Assembly (NCBI GenBank): GCA_964632485.1
Contig: CAZWDO010000003.1
Location: 142,023 to 206,022 of the forward strand
Reading direction: 5' to 3'
Length of the DNA stretch: 64,000 nt
Source: CAZWDO01 sp964632485 [NCBI: uncultured bacterium]
GTDB lineage: Bacteria > JAGOEH01
Under the pieces are notes generated by a model, which was not told the origin of the DNA, did not search any database, and worked only from the letters and a program-made list of their open reading frames with translations. Position 1 is the stretch's first letter. The number at the start of each line of letters is the position of its first letter. Shown one piece after another: positions 25,008 to 34,750 of this stretch. Both the position numbers and the translations under genes were made by a program.

Positions 25008-27624
25008 TATAATTTTTTTTGATATTTTGCGTGAGCTCCTGAGCAAACTCTTTTTCCTGGTTAATCGGAAATAGATTGTCGAGGCGGGAAACCAGAATTT
25101 CGTCAAGAATTTGACGGAAATAGGGCCCGGGTTTCAATCCCCAGGCAATCAGATCCTCGCCAGTTGTTTGAATTTTTATTGATTGAAGTTCTGTCAAATA
25201 AAGAAGCAAATGACGGCGGATGATTAGGGTTTCAAAATATCCAAGAAAAAAAAGAATAGTTTCGATCGGAAATTCTTTTAATTGGAGGTAGATTGCGCTA
25301 TTTTTCATCTCAGGGTTGTTTAAATTAAGGTTAAGAGTTTCTAATGACTGGTGGGTCCGTTTAAATAATTGGCGGATTCGTTCACTAAAGGAAAAGTGCT
25401 GGAAGAAGAATTGGATTTCCGAAGCTGTGTGGCGCTGCAGGAGACCGAAAAGAAACACGAGCCAGTAACGGGTTACTTGTGATTTGGTTACCATTCGGTG
25501 CCATTGGACGAAAGAGTTGATATGTTCCAGTAGTTTTATTTGTTCAGCTTGAAGTGAAAGGCTGATTGGGAATTGTTGGAGTATACCCAATTCATTGAGA
25601 CGGTAAAGGGGTTTGAGTGGATTTTTTTCATGGAGAATGATTTCAAGTTCTTCGCGTAATCGTTTGGGGGTGAGTTGGTTAATGACTTTATGGCGGATCG
25701 CGGTTTCGATGAGCTTCAGGGTTTGTTCAGCGATTTTAAACCCAAATCGTTGTTCAAAACGGACAGCGCGGATAATACGGGTGGGGTCTTCGATGAAGCT
25801 GACGTTATGAAGAACGCGAATAATACCCAGGGAGATGTCCCGGCGACCGGAAAAATAGTCGAGCAATCGCCCAAACGATTGGGGAGAGAGGCTTATTGCC
25901 AGGGTATTCAAAGAAAAATCTCGGCGGTATAGATCATGGCGCAGGCTGCTTTTTTCTACTAGAGGGAGCGCGGCAGGTTGTTCATAAAGTTCGATCCGCG
26001 CTGATGCCAAATCGAGAGTCAGTGTGGGTCCGGTTGATAGTTTCGCAGTATGAAATCGGGTATGAGTTTTGTAATGGCCGCCGTATTGGGAGACAAATCG
26101 CCTGGCTACATCAATCGCATCGCCTTCGATAACGATGTCGATGTCTTCGTTGACCCTTTCAAGTAGCAGATCGCGTACACAACCTCCGACTAAGTAGGCA
26201 GAAAATCCCAAGTCGATCGCCGTTTCACCAATGCGATGGAAGAGTTCGAGTGTTGATGAGTCGAATCGTTTAACTAGAAGTGGCATTAGATTATCGATCG
26301 AATATTTAAAATTTTCTTTTTTGTCCTGTTGATCGCCGAATCCCGATACAACGCTGTTCAGAAGATCGTTGGCTGTGACAATCCCGATAATCTTTCCGTT
26401 TTCGATCACTGGAAATTTTCGTTGCAGGGTACGGGCGATAATACCTTTGAATTGCTGAATACTTAACAGAGGATCAACAGTGATCATATCGGTAGTCACA
26501 AAATCTGAAATGGGAGCATCCACTAGATGATGATGGAAGGCGCGATCAAGGTCATCCTTATGGACCATGCCCTGAAAAGAGCCATCTGCATTATAGACAA
26601 TTAGAGCGTTATGGTGAAGTTGCATGATCCGTCGGCGGGCCTCTTTAATTTTGGTTTCAGCGCTGATTGATTCTACAGGGAAGCTCATGATATGCCTGAT
26701 AGAGAGGGTTTGTGATATCTGATCGGTAATGCTCCGGGTAATCTGCTCTTCTATTTCCTGGAATGATGTCTCTGCCTGGATGCTGGCGGCAGCGGCTGTG
26801 GGATGGCCTCCTCCCTGCCAGTATTCAAGCACTTTACCGCAGTCGATGGTACTTTCATCGGCGCGGGCGACTAAATAAAGTCGATTGCCCATGCGGACAC
26901 CGACAAAAATGATGGACAAATCATAAATTCGTTTAAGTTTTTGGACAATCACTGAGACATCGGGCAAATAGCCCGGATGGTCAGTGAAGGCAAAGTATAT
27001 GCTGAGTCCGCGAATATCTTTGGAGATGAGACTGGTTGAGAGCTTGGAAAGCAAAGCAAATTGCTCTGAGTTTAACTCATATTGTAGATATTTATTGACA
27101 TATCGAATATCTGCTCCGTTGTGCATTAAATAAGCCATCGCAAGAAAATCCTTACTCTTGGTGCGTGTGTGGCAAAAAAGCCCGGTATCTTCATAAATCG
27201 CCAGCATCATCAATGTGGCTTCTTCCGCGTTAACGGTAATTCCTTTTTCGATAAAATGGTCAATAATCAGAGTGACGGCGGCACCGGTGGGTTCATTAAT
27301 AATCTTTTGGGCGTTTATATCGATTTCATTTTCAGGGTGATGATCGACCAATAAGAGTGGAGCAATGGTATCGACCAGTTTTTCAAAGTTTGCCAGCCGA
27401 TTTTTACGGGGTGTGTCAACGACAATGATTTCACTGATCTCGTTGAGATTGATTTGACGTTCCTTTCGGGGCGCAAAATGGGGATGATCCGCCAAAAAAT
27501 GGCGGACATTGGGTTCCGGAGAACCTGTGAAAACAGGGATTGCTTCCGGGTAGAGTTTTGTAATGGCAAACATACAGGCCAATGAATCAAAGTCCGCATT
27601 TATGTGACTAATAACTACTTGCAT
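24994..27624 (-). CDS. DHH-CBS-CBS tRNA nucleotidyltransferase (probable A-adding enzyme)
   Basis: An 876-residue fusion. Residues 1-300 form a DHH/DHHA1 phosphoesterase like NrnA (HINADFDS, VVDTP, DHH at 94-96, GGGH at 271-274). Residues about 309-430 are two CBS domains. From about 450 comes a poly(A)-polymerase/CCA-type nucleotidyltransferase (LVGGCVRDLLLERVNEDIDIVIEG). This architecture is known for A-adding enzymes, for example in Aquifex, where a separate CC-adding enzyme makes the first two additions. A-adding is therefore favoured over full CCA-adding. The phosphoesterase part may trim RNA or degrade nanoRNA. Overlaps the HExxHH gene by 17 nt. Confidence 0.85.
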   Translation of the reverse strand: MQVVISHINADFDSLACMFAITKLYPEAIPVFTGSPEPNVRHFLADHPHFAPRKERQINLNEISEIIVVDTPRKNRLANFEKLVDTIAPLLLVDHHPENEIDINAQKIINEPTGAAVTLIIDHFIEKGITVNAEEATLMMLAIYEDTGLFCHTRTKSKDFLAMAYLMHNGADIRYVNKYLQYELNSEQFALLSKLSTSLISKDIRGLSIYFAFTDHPGYLPDVSVIVQKLKRIYDLSIIFVGVRMGNRLYLVARADESTIDCGKVLEYWQGGGHPTAAAASIQAETSFQEIEEQITRSITDQISQTLSIRHIMSFPVESISAETKIKEARRRIMQLHHNALIVYNADGSFQGMVHKDDLDRAFHHHLVDAPISDFVTTDMITVDPLLSIQQFKGIIARTLQRKFPVIENGKIIGIVTANDLLNSVVSGFGDQQDKKENFKYSIDNLMPLLVKRFDSSTLELFHRIGETAIDLGFSAYLVGGCVRDLLLERVNEDIDIVIEGDAIDVARRFVSQYGGHYKTHTRFHTAKLSTGPTLTLDLASARIELYEQPAALPLVEKSSLRHDLYRRDFSLNTLAISLSPQSFGRLLDYFSGRRDISLGIIRVLHNVSFIEDPTRIIRAVRFEQRFGFKIAEQTLKLIETAIRHKVINQLTPKRLREELEIILHEKNPLKPLYRLNELGILQQFPISLSLQAEQIKLLEHINSFVQWHRMVTKSQVTRYWLVFLFGLLQRHTASEIQFFFQHFSFSERIRQLFKRTHQSLETLNLNLNNPEMKNSAIYLQLKEFPIETILFFLGYFETLIIRRHLLLYLTELQSIKIQTTGEDLIAWGLKPGPYFRQILDEILVSRLDNLFPINQEKEFAQELTQNIKKNYIDNC

Positions 27625-28420
27625 TTAATTTTTCCATTTTTTTTATTTCTTCCTCTATTTGTAATAAATAACTGTTCAATCGTTCAATGGATCGTCCGAC
27701 TCTGTCTCTTTCTTTTTGTAGTTTTTCCATGGGTTCAAGCAGGTGTTTCGGCTTCAACTGGTGTTTCACTTGTTCAATAGGAGTCTGGTCCAGCATTTTA
27801 CTGACCGCTTGCTCTCGCCGTAAGGGATCATTAAACTGGGCGGCAACTTTCATCCGTTCATATCCTAATTTTTCATCAAGTTGTAATGCCTTGGCTTTCA
27901 TCATAAACGCTGCGCTTTGTCGTGGCAACTGCAATACCCGGTCCAGGTAATCGTCGAAACGAAGCCCTTTCTCGCGGCAAATAGTTTGCGCCTGTAACAA
28001 TAAGTCCCCCATCTTTTTCATTAATTTGCCACTGGAAGCGATAACGTCGTTTTGGAGCTGTTGAGTAATGCTTGTCAGTTGATCGTCTGTATTGAAAGAG
28101 GGTTGATAATATCCGCAGGCTTCGGCTTTTTCCAATAGTTCGTAGAACAGGGTATAGAATTCACTGTTGTGGGCCCGACTGACCCGTCTGAGAACATTGT
28201 CTTTATGCGTAAAATGAATGTGATGAGCGAATTCATGGATGGCTGTATATATCAATTCGTTATCATTGCTAAAATTATGATTGTGGATAATAATTTCCAT
28301 TGTTTGGGGTTTATATAGCCCATTGACCTTGCGGCTGCTTTTTCCTGAAAATATGAGTTGAAAATCTGCGACATCTTCTTTTATATCGAGCAATATCTGT
28401 TTTACATGATCCTGGTTCAT
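27608..28420 (-). CDS. Putative metallopeptidase with HEFAHH motif
   Basis: A 270-residue protein with no signal peptide. Its N-terminal half contains a beta-strand plus AIHEFAHHIHFT, an HExxH(H) zinc-protease motif of the SprT-like or minimal-gluzincin kind. A third ligand may come from the His or Glu in RRVSRAHNSEFYTLFYEL. The C-terminal half is helical and coiled-coil-like (about 225-265). No known family is recognised. The zinc motif is clear; proteolysis is inferred. It sits between the vWA gene and the A-adding enzyme gene. Confidence 0.6.
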   Translation of the reverse strand: MNQDHVKQILLDIKEDVADFQLIFSGKSSRKVNGLYKPQTMEIIIHNHNFSNDNELIYTAIHEFAHHIHFTHKDNVLRRVSRAHNSEFYTLFYELLEKAEACGYYQPSFNTDDQLTSITQQLQNDVIASSGKLMKKMGDLLLQAQTICREKGLRFDDYLDRVLQLPRQSAAFMMKAKALQLDEKLGYERMKVAAQFNDPLRREQAVSKMLDQTPIEQVKHQLKPKHLLEPMEKLQKERDRVGRSIERLNSYLLQIEEEIKKMEKLNASSY

Positions 28421-28428
28421 AATACTCC

Positions 28429-29658
28429 TTATACTTTAATCCGTTCCATTTCAATGTTGAGCTGGTATTGATTTGTTTCTTTTTTGAATTTAAGGGGAAG
28501 TTGACGAGGAAAATAAGAGGGGTGCCTGACGCGAATGCCGATAGAATCGATTTCGTGAGAATAATCATAATATTTAATCGTCCAAGGCATGGTTGGGATC
28601 AGGTATGTCCGCTGTCGAAGCGGAGACTGGATGTAGAGCGAACAATCAGGTATAAAAGATTTTGCGCTATCAATGATATTGAAAGTTAACTCAAGCGGGC
28701 AGCGGGTCAGCATGATTGAAACGAGCTGAATTGTATCTCCGGGTTCGATTCCAATAGCGATATGAGCGTGGGTTAAACTGCTGTCGTATCCGGTATGCTT
28801 GAAAATAAATGGGTACCAGAAATCCTGAGGTGTGTGGACTTGAAACAGGGCGCGCCCGGAACTGTCGGAATAGCGAAAGTTGCGTAAAAAAGGCGCTTCA
28901 ATCCGTACGCCAGGAAATAGATGGCGCGATTCGTCCATGACGGTAATAAGTATCCGATAGCTGTCATAGGATATACGGCGCAAGGGATCACAGTGGTTAA
29001 TCTCCATAATGTCGACAATTTCTCCGCCTTCCCGGGAACTCAATTCGCGCAACTCCTCTTTTGGCTTGACTAAAATGGGATAAAAATTAAATTTTCTGCG
29101 ATCAAATGGGTTGATATTGTAGGAGGAGAGTTCTGTTTTCAATTGGCTAAAAGAGATGGGGTTTTTTACATTTTTAGGGAATAACAGCTCGCCATCGCTA
29201 AAAAGGTTAATCTCCTGTTCCGTTTCCGTGGGATCATGGCGCAATGACCCATATCCGTTGAGGATAGCAGATGTAATATATGAAGCGGCTAAGCGATCTG
29301 GATTTTCCTGCCATTCATTAAGTGTGGTTTCACGTATCGTTTCAAGATAAGTGAAAATATCGGATTTAAGGGAATTATCCAATTTTTCCCAGGTTTTCAT
29401 ATTGACGGATTCAGCAAAAACGATTATTGTAACCCTTTGATTTCCATTTGGTAAACGCATAATAGCGTTTTGGATATAGCAAATAATATTGTCAAGAATT
29501 CGTTGTTTTCCCGATCCATAGATGGTCATCATCGAAGAAGAATTATCCATGATAAACACGGATTCTGAATAATAAGCCGTGGTTTCATCGACTTCCCGGG
29601 GATAAATCAGCCCGATGGAAATAAGCCAGATTAGAATGCAGTAGATGATTGTTTTCAC
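28429..29658 (-). CDS. Exported von Willebrand factor A domain protein
   Basis: A 409-residue protein with a signal peptide (about 1-21), then a vWA domain with the MIDAS motif DNSSS at 38-42. The C-terminal half (about 215-400) is beta-rich and may be an Ig-like or carboxypeptidase-regulatory-like domain (GVRIEAPFLRNFRYSDSSGRALF). It is probably a periplasmic or surface protein binding a partner through a metal ion. Its start overlaps the stop of the acyl-CoA synthetase gene by 4 nt. Confidence 0.75.
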   Translation of the reverse strand: MKTIIYCILIWLISIGLIYPREVDETTAYYSESVFIMDNSSSMMTIYGSGKQRILDNIICYIQNAIMRLPNGNQRVTIIVFAESVNMKTWEKLDNSLKSDIFTYLETIRETTLNEWQENPDRLAASYITSAILNGYGSLRHDPTETEQEINLFSDGELLFPKNVKNPISFSQLKTELSSYNINPFDRRKFNFYPILVKPKEELRELSSREGGEIVDIMEINHCDPLRRISYDSYRILITVMDESRHLFPGVRIEAPFLRNFRYSDSSGRALFQVHTPQDFWYPFIFKHTGYDSSLTHAHIAIGIEPGDTIQLVSIMLTRCPLELTFNIIDSAKSFIPDCSLYIQSPLRQRTYLIPTMPWTIKYYDYSHEIDSIGIRVRHPSYFPRQLPLKFKKETNQYQLNIEMERIKV

Positions 29659-31307
29659 TGGGACTTGCTTGGATTGAGGTAAAGGTAACGTTTGACTTTC
29701 TTGGTTGGTGTCATATCGAACGGCTCAATTTGCTCATGGATTTTTATCAATTGCGAATAAGCTGGCAATTGCGAATTGACCGATAGCCTGATTTCCTCGA
29801 GCAACTGTTTTAGCGCAGTTTTGCTTTGATCTGTTGTGATCTGTTTATTCAATAAATATTGATCAATCTGGTCATAATCGGGATAAACTTTGGCGGACAG
29901 CCGATTTGAGTCATCATAGACTATTGCTTGAAGAATGTAGGGCGTCTGGCAGAGAAGTTGTTCGATGATTTCCGGATAGATGTTTTTCCCGCTTGACCCG
30001 ATGATTACATTTTTCAACCGCCCTTTAATAAAGATATATCCTTCTTCGTCGATATAGCCCAGATCTCCGGTTCTCAACCAACCATCGGGAAGAAAAACCT
30101 GTTCATTGGCTTGTGGATTTTGATAATAACCCTGCATGACAACAGGCCCTTTGACAATGATTTCTCCGATTCCGTTTTCATCACATTGAAATATGCGGAT
30201 TTGCACATCAGCGATGGGCAATCCAACAGAAAAGGGTTTAACTTTTCCAAGGGGGTTGATGGCAATAATCGGAGATGTTTCTGTTAATCCGTACCCGACA
30301 GAATAAGGGAAATGGGCATCCTGCAGAAACTGTTCGACGTCGGGACTGAGTCCGGCGCCTCCGAACATCATAAAGCGCAGTCGATTGCCAAAGAGTTGCA
30401 ATAGTTTTTTTCCGGCGATTCGGTGGAGTAGTTTTCGAGATTTTTTAAAACGGAGCAAATGGCGCGTAATCGGTTTCTGATTGAATTTTGCCAGTATTTG
30501 ATTTCGATAGATTTTTTCGATAACCAATGGGACCGTCAGCAGCGCCCGGGGGCGAACTTTTTGCATGGCCGCTAATAATGTTTTGGGAGTGGGCAGGCCG
30601 TGAATATATGATATCGGCGCTCCGACATAGAGTGGAATCAAAAACCCGGACGTGCACTCATAGGTATGTGCCATCGGCAGTATTGAGAGGAAATGATCGT
30701 TATAATCAATGTGGAATCTGGCTACAGAATTGATAATGTCAGATACCAGATTTCGGTGGGATAACATGACCCCTTTGGAATGTCCGGTTGTCCCCGAAGT
30801 GTAAATAATGGCGGCCAGATCATCGGGGCTGGGAGACCCGATGCGTTGGACCGGTATATTACGGAAAGGTTTTAGATGCGGTGTTTCAGATCGCCAGTCG
30901 AGTTCCTCTAACAGATAACAGTTCGGGAGGGATGAATTTTCATTTTCTTCAAGTTTAGAAAATTGCCGGGATGTGGAAAATAAAAGGCGAGCGCCGCTAT
31001 GGCGGATAATATGGCGGATATCGGTCGCTGGAAAATCGGGAAGAATCGGCACAACAATAAGTCCATTGACGACTCCGGCCAGATAAACGGCTCCCCATGC
31101 CGGAGAATTGTCGCCAAGAATAGCGATTCGATCGCCTTTTTGCAATCCATTATGCCGCAGCAGGCCGGTCAATTGATCCACCCATAACGCAATCTCTTTA
31201 AATGTATAAGCTTGCTCATCAAAAAACCCGCAAAATGGATGATCCTGATATTCTTTGATTGCGTTATCAATTAGTTCGGATAACGTCTCCGTTGATAAAG
31301 ATATCAT
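29655..31307 (-). CDS. Long-chain acyl-CoA synthetase (AMP-forming)
   Basis: A 550-residue adenylate-forming enzyme: ATP loop IIYTSGTTGHSKGVMLSH, GYGLTETSP, and LRTGDLGYIDEEGYIFIKGR with the hinge and the conserved Arg. Length and motifs fit FadD/FAA-type long-chain acyl-CoA ligases. AGGAGG lies 6 nt before the ATG. It lies 23 nt downstream of mlaF and may supply or recycle acyl chains for the neighbouring lipid-transport system (inference from context). Confidence 0.88.
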   Translation of the reverse strand: MISLSTETLSELIDNAIKEYQDHPFCGFFDEQAYTFKEIALWVDQLTGLLRHNGLQKGDRIAILGDNSPAWGAVYLAGVVNGLIVVPILPDFPATDIRHIIRHSGARLLFSTSRQFSKLEENENSSLPNCYLLEELDWRSETPHLKPFRNIPVQRIGSPSPDDLAAIIYTSGTTGHSKGVMLSHRNLVSDIINSVARFHIDYNDHFLSILPMAHTYECTSGFLIPLYVGAPISYIHGLPTPKTLLAAMQKVRPRALLTVPLVIEKIYRNQILAKFNQKPITRHLLRFKKSRKLLHRIAGKKLLQLFGNRLRFMMFGGAGLSPDVEQFLQDAHFPYSVGYGLTETSPIIAINPLGKVKPFSVGLPIADVQIRIFQCDENGIGEIIVKGPVVMQGYYQNPQANEQVFLPDGWLRTGDLGYIDEEGYIFIKGRLKNVIIGSSGKNIYPEIIEQLLCQTPYILQAIVYDDSNRLSAKVYPDYDQIDQYLLNKQITTDQSKTALKQLLEEIRLSVNSQLPAYSQLIKIHEQIEPFDMTPTKKVKRYLYLNPSKSQ

Positions 31308-31330
31308 AAATGCCTCCTGATTAAATCGGT

Positions 31331-32068
31331 TTAAACCGTAACATCGTGAAAAAAACTGGATAAGGTCGGGTGTGTCGATTGGATGGCATCCGCTAATGTG
31401 CCGAGAAAGATGATGTGGCCATCTTCGAGAAAGAGTATCCGGTCAGCAATGCGGTGGATACTAGCGGGTTCATGGGTGACAATAATGATAGTCATTCCTA
31501 ATTGACTGCGAAGTTTAAGTAGGAGATGGTCCAAATTGCGACTTGTGATGGGATCTAATCCCGCGGAAGGTTCGTCGCAGAATAGAAGTTTCGGATCCAG
31601 CATGAGAGCTCGAGCCAGAGCGGCTCGTTTACGCATTCCGCCTGAAAGCTGGGCGGGAAAAAGCTGCGCCGCCTGCGCTAATTCTACCAGTTGTAGCTTT
31701 GTCATAATCATCTTTTCGATCACATTTTGCGGAAGGTTCGCATGTTGTTCCAAGGGGATGGCAAGGTTATCGAAAACCGAATAGGAATTAAGCAAAGCGC
31801 CGTTCTGGAATAATACTCCAATCTCTTTTAAAATTGTATCGCGCTCCTCTTCATCACGCTCGGTAAACGGCTGATCGAAAAAATTAACGAACCCCGCGAA
31901 GGGTTCATGCAAGTTAAGCATATTTTTAAACAATGTTGATTTTCCACAACCGCTGCTTCCCAATATAATAAAAATTTCTCCCGCCATTACTTCAAAATTA
32001 ATATCAGAGAGAACCACTCGTTCGTGATATCGGGCTTCAAGATTACGAACAACGACTACGGGTTTCAT
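31331..32068 (-). CDS. mlaF: MlaF-like ABC transporter ATPase
   Basis: A 245-residue ATPase with Walker A GSSGCGKST, Q-loop in VLFQNGALLNSYSVFDNLAIPL, signature LSGGMRKRAALARAL, Walker B LLFCDEPSAGLDP and switch IIVTHE. The signature SGGMRKR and the ALL-SL-V-N motif are typical of MlaF/Mkl ATPases of MCE lipid transporters. It lies directly after the MlaE gene with GGAGATTAAATG as its start context. All catalytic residues are intact. Confidence 0.9.
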   Translation of the reverse strand: MKPVVVVRNLEARYHERVVLSDINFEVMAGEIFIILGSSGCGKSTLFKNMLNLHEPFAGFVNFFDQPFTERDEEERDTILKEIGVLFQNGALLNSYSVFDNLAIPLEQHANLPQNVIEKMIMTKLQLVELAQAAQLFPAQLSGGMRKRAALARALMLDPKLLFCDEPSAGLDPITSRNLDHLLLKLRSQLGMTIIIVTHEPASIHRIADRILFLEDGHIIFLGTLADAIQSTHPTLSSFFHDVTV

Positions 32069-33160
32069 TTAATCTCCAAAATAAAAAAGTAAACTGAAAA
32101 GGCTGTCGGCGACAATCACCAGGAAAATGGCCAGCACGACGGCTGCGGTAGTCGCTTTGCCGACTCCTTCGGCGCCCCCTTTGACATGGAGACCGTAAAA
32201 TGCGCCGACGACCAGGATGATCCATGCAAATATAAGGCTTTTAAATAAACCGATAACCACATCATATAGTAGAACAGTCTGAAAAAGTCGTTCCCAATAA
32301 ATATTAAAGGGGAGTTCCAGGTACCAGATTGCGATTAAGAGCCCGCCGACAATACCCAAAAAATCCGCCAGAATAGTCAACAAGGGAGTCATGAGGGAAA
32401 TTGCGATGAATTTAGGAACAATAACAAAGCGAATAGGATGGATAGCCATCATACGCAACGCATCCAGTTCCTCTGTTACTCCCATGGTAGCGATTTCAGC
32501 GGCAATGGCGGATCCCGATCGGCCGGCAAGCATAATAGCGGTCATTAGGGGACCCATCTCGCGGATCATAGCCACTCCAATGAGATCAGCAATGAATAAA
32601 TTGGCTCCAAATTGCCTGAGTTGAGCGGCCGACTGCAACGCTAAAATCAACCCAACTAAAAAAGACATTGATCCGATAACCGGGAGCGCATTGACGCCAA
32701 TCGTCACGGATTGGTCGATCGTTGCGCCGGCGCGGTGCTGTTTTTTGCCGATTAATGCCAGGATAGACCAGTAAAAAATATCTGCGGTTAGACTTACAAA
32801 CTGATACGCCCGGGAGGAAAATTGTTGCGCAGATTCACCGATTTGTTCCACCCAGCGTTGCCGGTTCCCCATTAAAATAGGGCTTTTATGCTCCTGTGGC
32901 GGGCTCAGGGTTTTTAACAGTAAGCCATGTTCAGGAGATATGGCAACTAAGGCTGGCGCAACATTCTCTTTGATTAATTCCTCAATGCAAATATTCAGCC
33001 AGGCGATTCCGGCGCTATCAAGACTAACTACCTGAGAAAAATTTATAATTTTTAACAGAAGCCTTGAATTTTTCGATCTGTTCCAATCAAGATCGAGTTC
33101 AGGAACTGTTTGGCAGGTGATGGCCGGGGGTAAAATCCATTCTGCATCTTTGATTATCAT
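32069..33160 (-). CDS. mlaE: STAS-MlaE fusion permease of MCE transporter
   Basis: A 363-residue protein. Residues about 1-100 look like a STAS domain (VVSLDSAGIAWLNI), the MlaB role, fused in front of an MlaE/YrbE permease (about 105-363, with IREMGPLMTAIMLAGRSGSAIAAEIATM). In E. coli MlaB is a separate subunit; fused STAS-MlaE forms are known in other phyla. The adjacent MlaF and MlaD genes complete the inner-membrane transporter. The cytoplasmic coupling helix EELDALRMMAI is present. Confidence 0.88.
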   Translation of the reverse strand: MIIKDAEWILPPAITCQTVPELDLDWNRSKNSRLLLKIINFSQVVSLDSAGIAWLNICIEELIKENVAPALVAISPEHGLLLKTLSPPQEHKSPILMGNRQRWVEQIGESAQQFSSRAYQFVSLTADIFYWSILALIGKKQHRAGATIDQSVTIGVNALPVIGSMSFLVGLILALQSAAQLRQFGANLFIADLIGVAMIREMGPLMTAIMLAGRSGSAIAAEIATMGVTEELDALRMMAIHPIRFVIVPKFIAISLMTPLLTILADFLGIVGGLLIAIWYLELPFNIYWERLFQTVLLYDVVIGLFKSLIFAWIILVVGAFYGLHVKGGAEGVGKATTAAVVLAIFLVIVADSLFSLLFYFGD

Positions 33161-33169
33161 GGGTTTCTC

Positions 33170-34750
33170 TTAAAAAAAGTAATGGGAGTACCGTAGCATG
33201 ATGATATGTTCTTTTTGCACAATTCGGCTGATATTTTTGTTTTGCTTAATCCGAATTGTGTAATCCAGCGAAAGGTTTTTGATCAGGCGGAGGTTGCAAA
33301 TGTTTTCAAATTCATAGACAAAGTCGTCGCTAGATTGGAACGGCGACAATATGTCCAGTTCACTGATAATATAAATTTGGGAAGAAAGATAAAACTGGGC
33401 ATAAATACTGCTCTCAATCCCTTTTAAAAAGGAATGATCCAGATTAATGAAGGTGGTATCATTTTGAAGTGTGTAAACATCATGATTGAAAGTCTGGCGA
33501 AAGCCCAGGCCCCCTCTCAGAAAAACCGAAATCCGATAGCTGGGGGAGAAAGTAAAATTTAAGCCGAGTCCTTGTTTCATGGCGAGAGGGAACATTGAAG
33601 GCGCCAGCCGGACGCGGTCAACATTGGTTTTTGTTTTTACTAATTTATTATCCCGGTTATAAAAGTTGGCGTTTTGGGCATTGGAAAAATAGCGCCATGT
33701 AGGGAAGAAACGGCTATTCAGGTTAATTCGGCCATAGAGTCCTAATATTTTGTACAATTTTAGAATCAAAATGTTTTTAGTTTCCATATTATCGATAATA
33801 CTGCGGAATTCCAGATCGTTTTGCTTATTCCATCCTTCCTCGATAATATTGCGGGTATTGAAGTAATAGTGAGGGTTATCATATCGAGCCTGGAATTCGA
33901 GTTGGGAGGAAAACAGATAATTAGTGGAAAAAATGTCGGCAGTAACATCGTTTGCATGGGAAAGGTTAAAATTACCATGCCAGGCGCCGATCAGTTTCCA
34001 GTTTTGAATTTTTCGCTGCTGAGCTTCACGATTGCTATTGCCACACCCCATAAAATGGCGGGTTTCTTCATCAATGACAATAGTAAAAGGGATATAATGC
34101 CCGGGTAAAAGTAAAAAAGTGGCGAAATCAATATCAACGGCAATGTTTGCTCCCGCTTTCACAATTTTGTAGAGTCCCGGGGGAAGATAATATGTGCGGG
34201 CTTTATCGACTTTTTCCAAATCGTCGCTGCTAAATGTCAGGACTTTCCGTATGGAGCGGGAAGTAATGTCGTAAACGTCGAAATTATCTTTAAGGTATTC
34301 TCGATTTTGATTTTGTACAATGAATGTAATCCCCCCATAGTGGGGTTGCAGGATTGCGCGTTCTTCTGGATAAATTGCAAACGTTTGTTTGACAAAGATG
34401 TCGCCGGTAAAGGTTTCAATTCTATATTGACCTGGTGAGAGAATGTATTGTTGGCCTGGAAAGGCTTGATCTATAATTACCCGCGCCAGGAAATCTGCGC
34501 TGTCGGTATCGGATGATCTGATTTGTCGGATTTGCAGTATTGGCTCAGTGGTCGATATAGCCATAGACGGAATAAAAACTGCTCCCAGTTCTTTGGCCAG
34601 GGGAGAACCGTTGATCGCTTGCTGGATTTCGGGGGGGTCCGCATCCCAGGTGCGGTAATACTGCTCTAAGTAGTCTTCAAACGATTGATTTGCGGTTAAT
34701 GGGCTGATCAATAAAAGTAAACCGCATAATAACGCAAACAGTTTATTCAT
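33170..34750 (-). CDS. Outer membrane beta-barrel protein inside the MCE cluster
   Basis: The start is at the ATG at 34750 (MNKLFALLCG), which overlaps the stop of the lipoprotein gene as ATGAATAA. The 526-residue product has a signal peptide (about 1-20), then beta-rich N-terminal modules with repeated PGxY turns (LSPGQYRIE, LPPGLYKIV, LLPGHYIPF) that resemble PEGA-like surface domains. From about 255 come alternating amphipathic strands ending in LRYSHYFF, a typical C-terminal beta-barrel signal with a terminal Phe. Family unknown. Its place between lipoprotein and permease genes suggests it is the outer-membrane partner of the MCE system. Confidence 0.65.
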   Translation of the reverse strand: MNKLFALLCGLLLLISPLTANQSFEDYLEQYYRTWDADPPEIQQAINGSPLAKELGAVFIPSMAISTTEPILQIRQIRSSDTDSADFLARVIIDQAFPGQQYILSPGQYRIETFTGDIFVKQTFAIYPEERAILQPHYGGITFIVQNQNREYLKDNFDVYDITSRSIRKVLTFSSDDLEKVDKARTYYLPPGLYKIVKAGANIAVDIDFATFLLLPGHYIPFTIVIDEETRHFMGCGNSNREAQQRKIQNWKLIGAWHGNFNLSHANDVTADIFSTNYLFSSQLEFQARYDNPHYYFNTRNIIEEGWNKQNDLEFRSIIDNMETKNILILKLYKILGLYGRINLNSRFFPTWRYFSNAQNANFYNRDNKLVKTKTNVDRVRLAPSMFPLAMKQGLGLNFTFSPSYRISVFLRGGLGFRQTFNHDVYTLQNDTTFINLDHSFLKGIESSIYAQFYLSSQIYIISELDILSPFQSSDDFVYEFENICNLRLIKNLSLDYTIRIKQNKNISRIVQKEHIIMLRYSHYFF

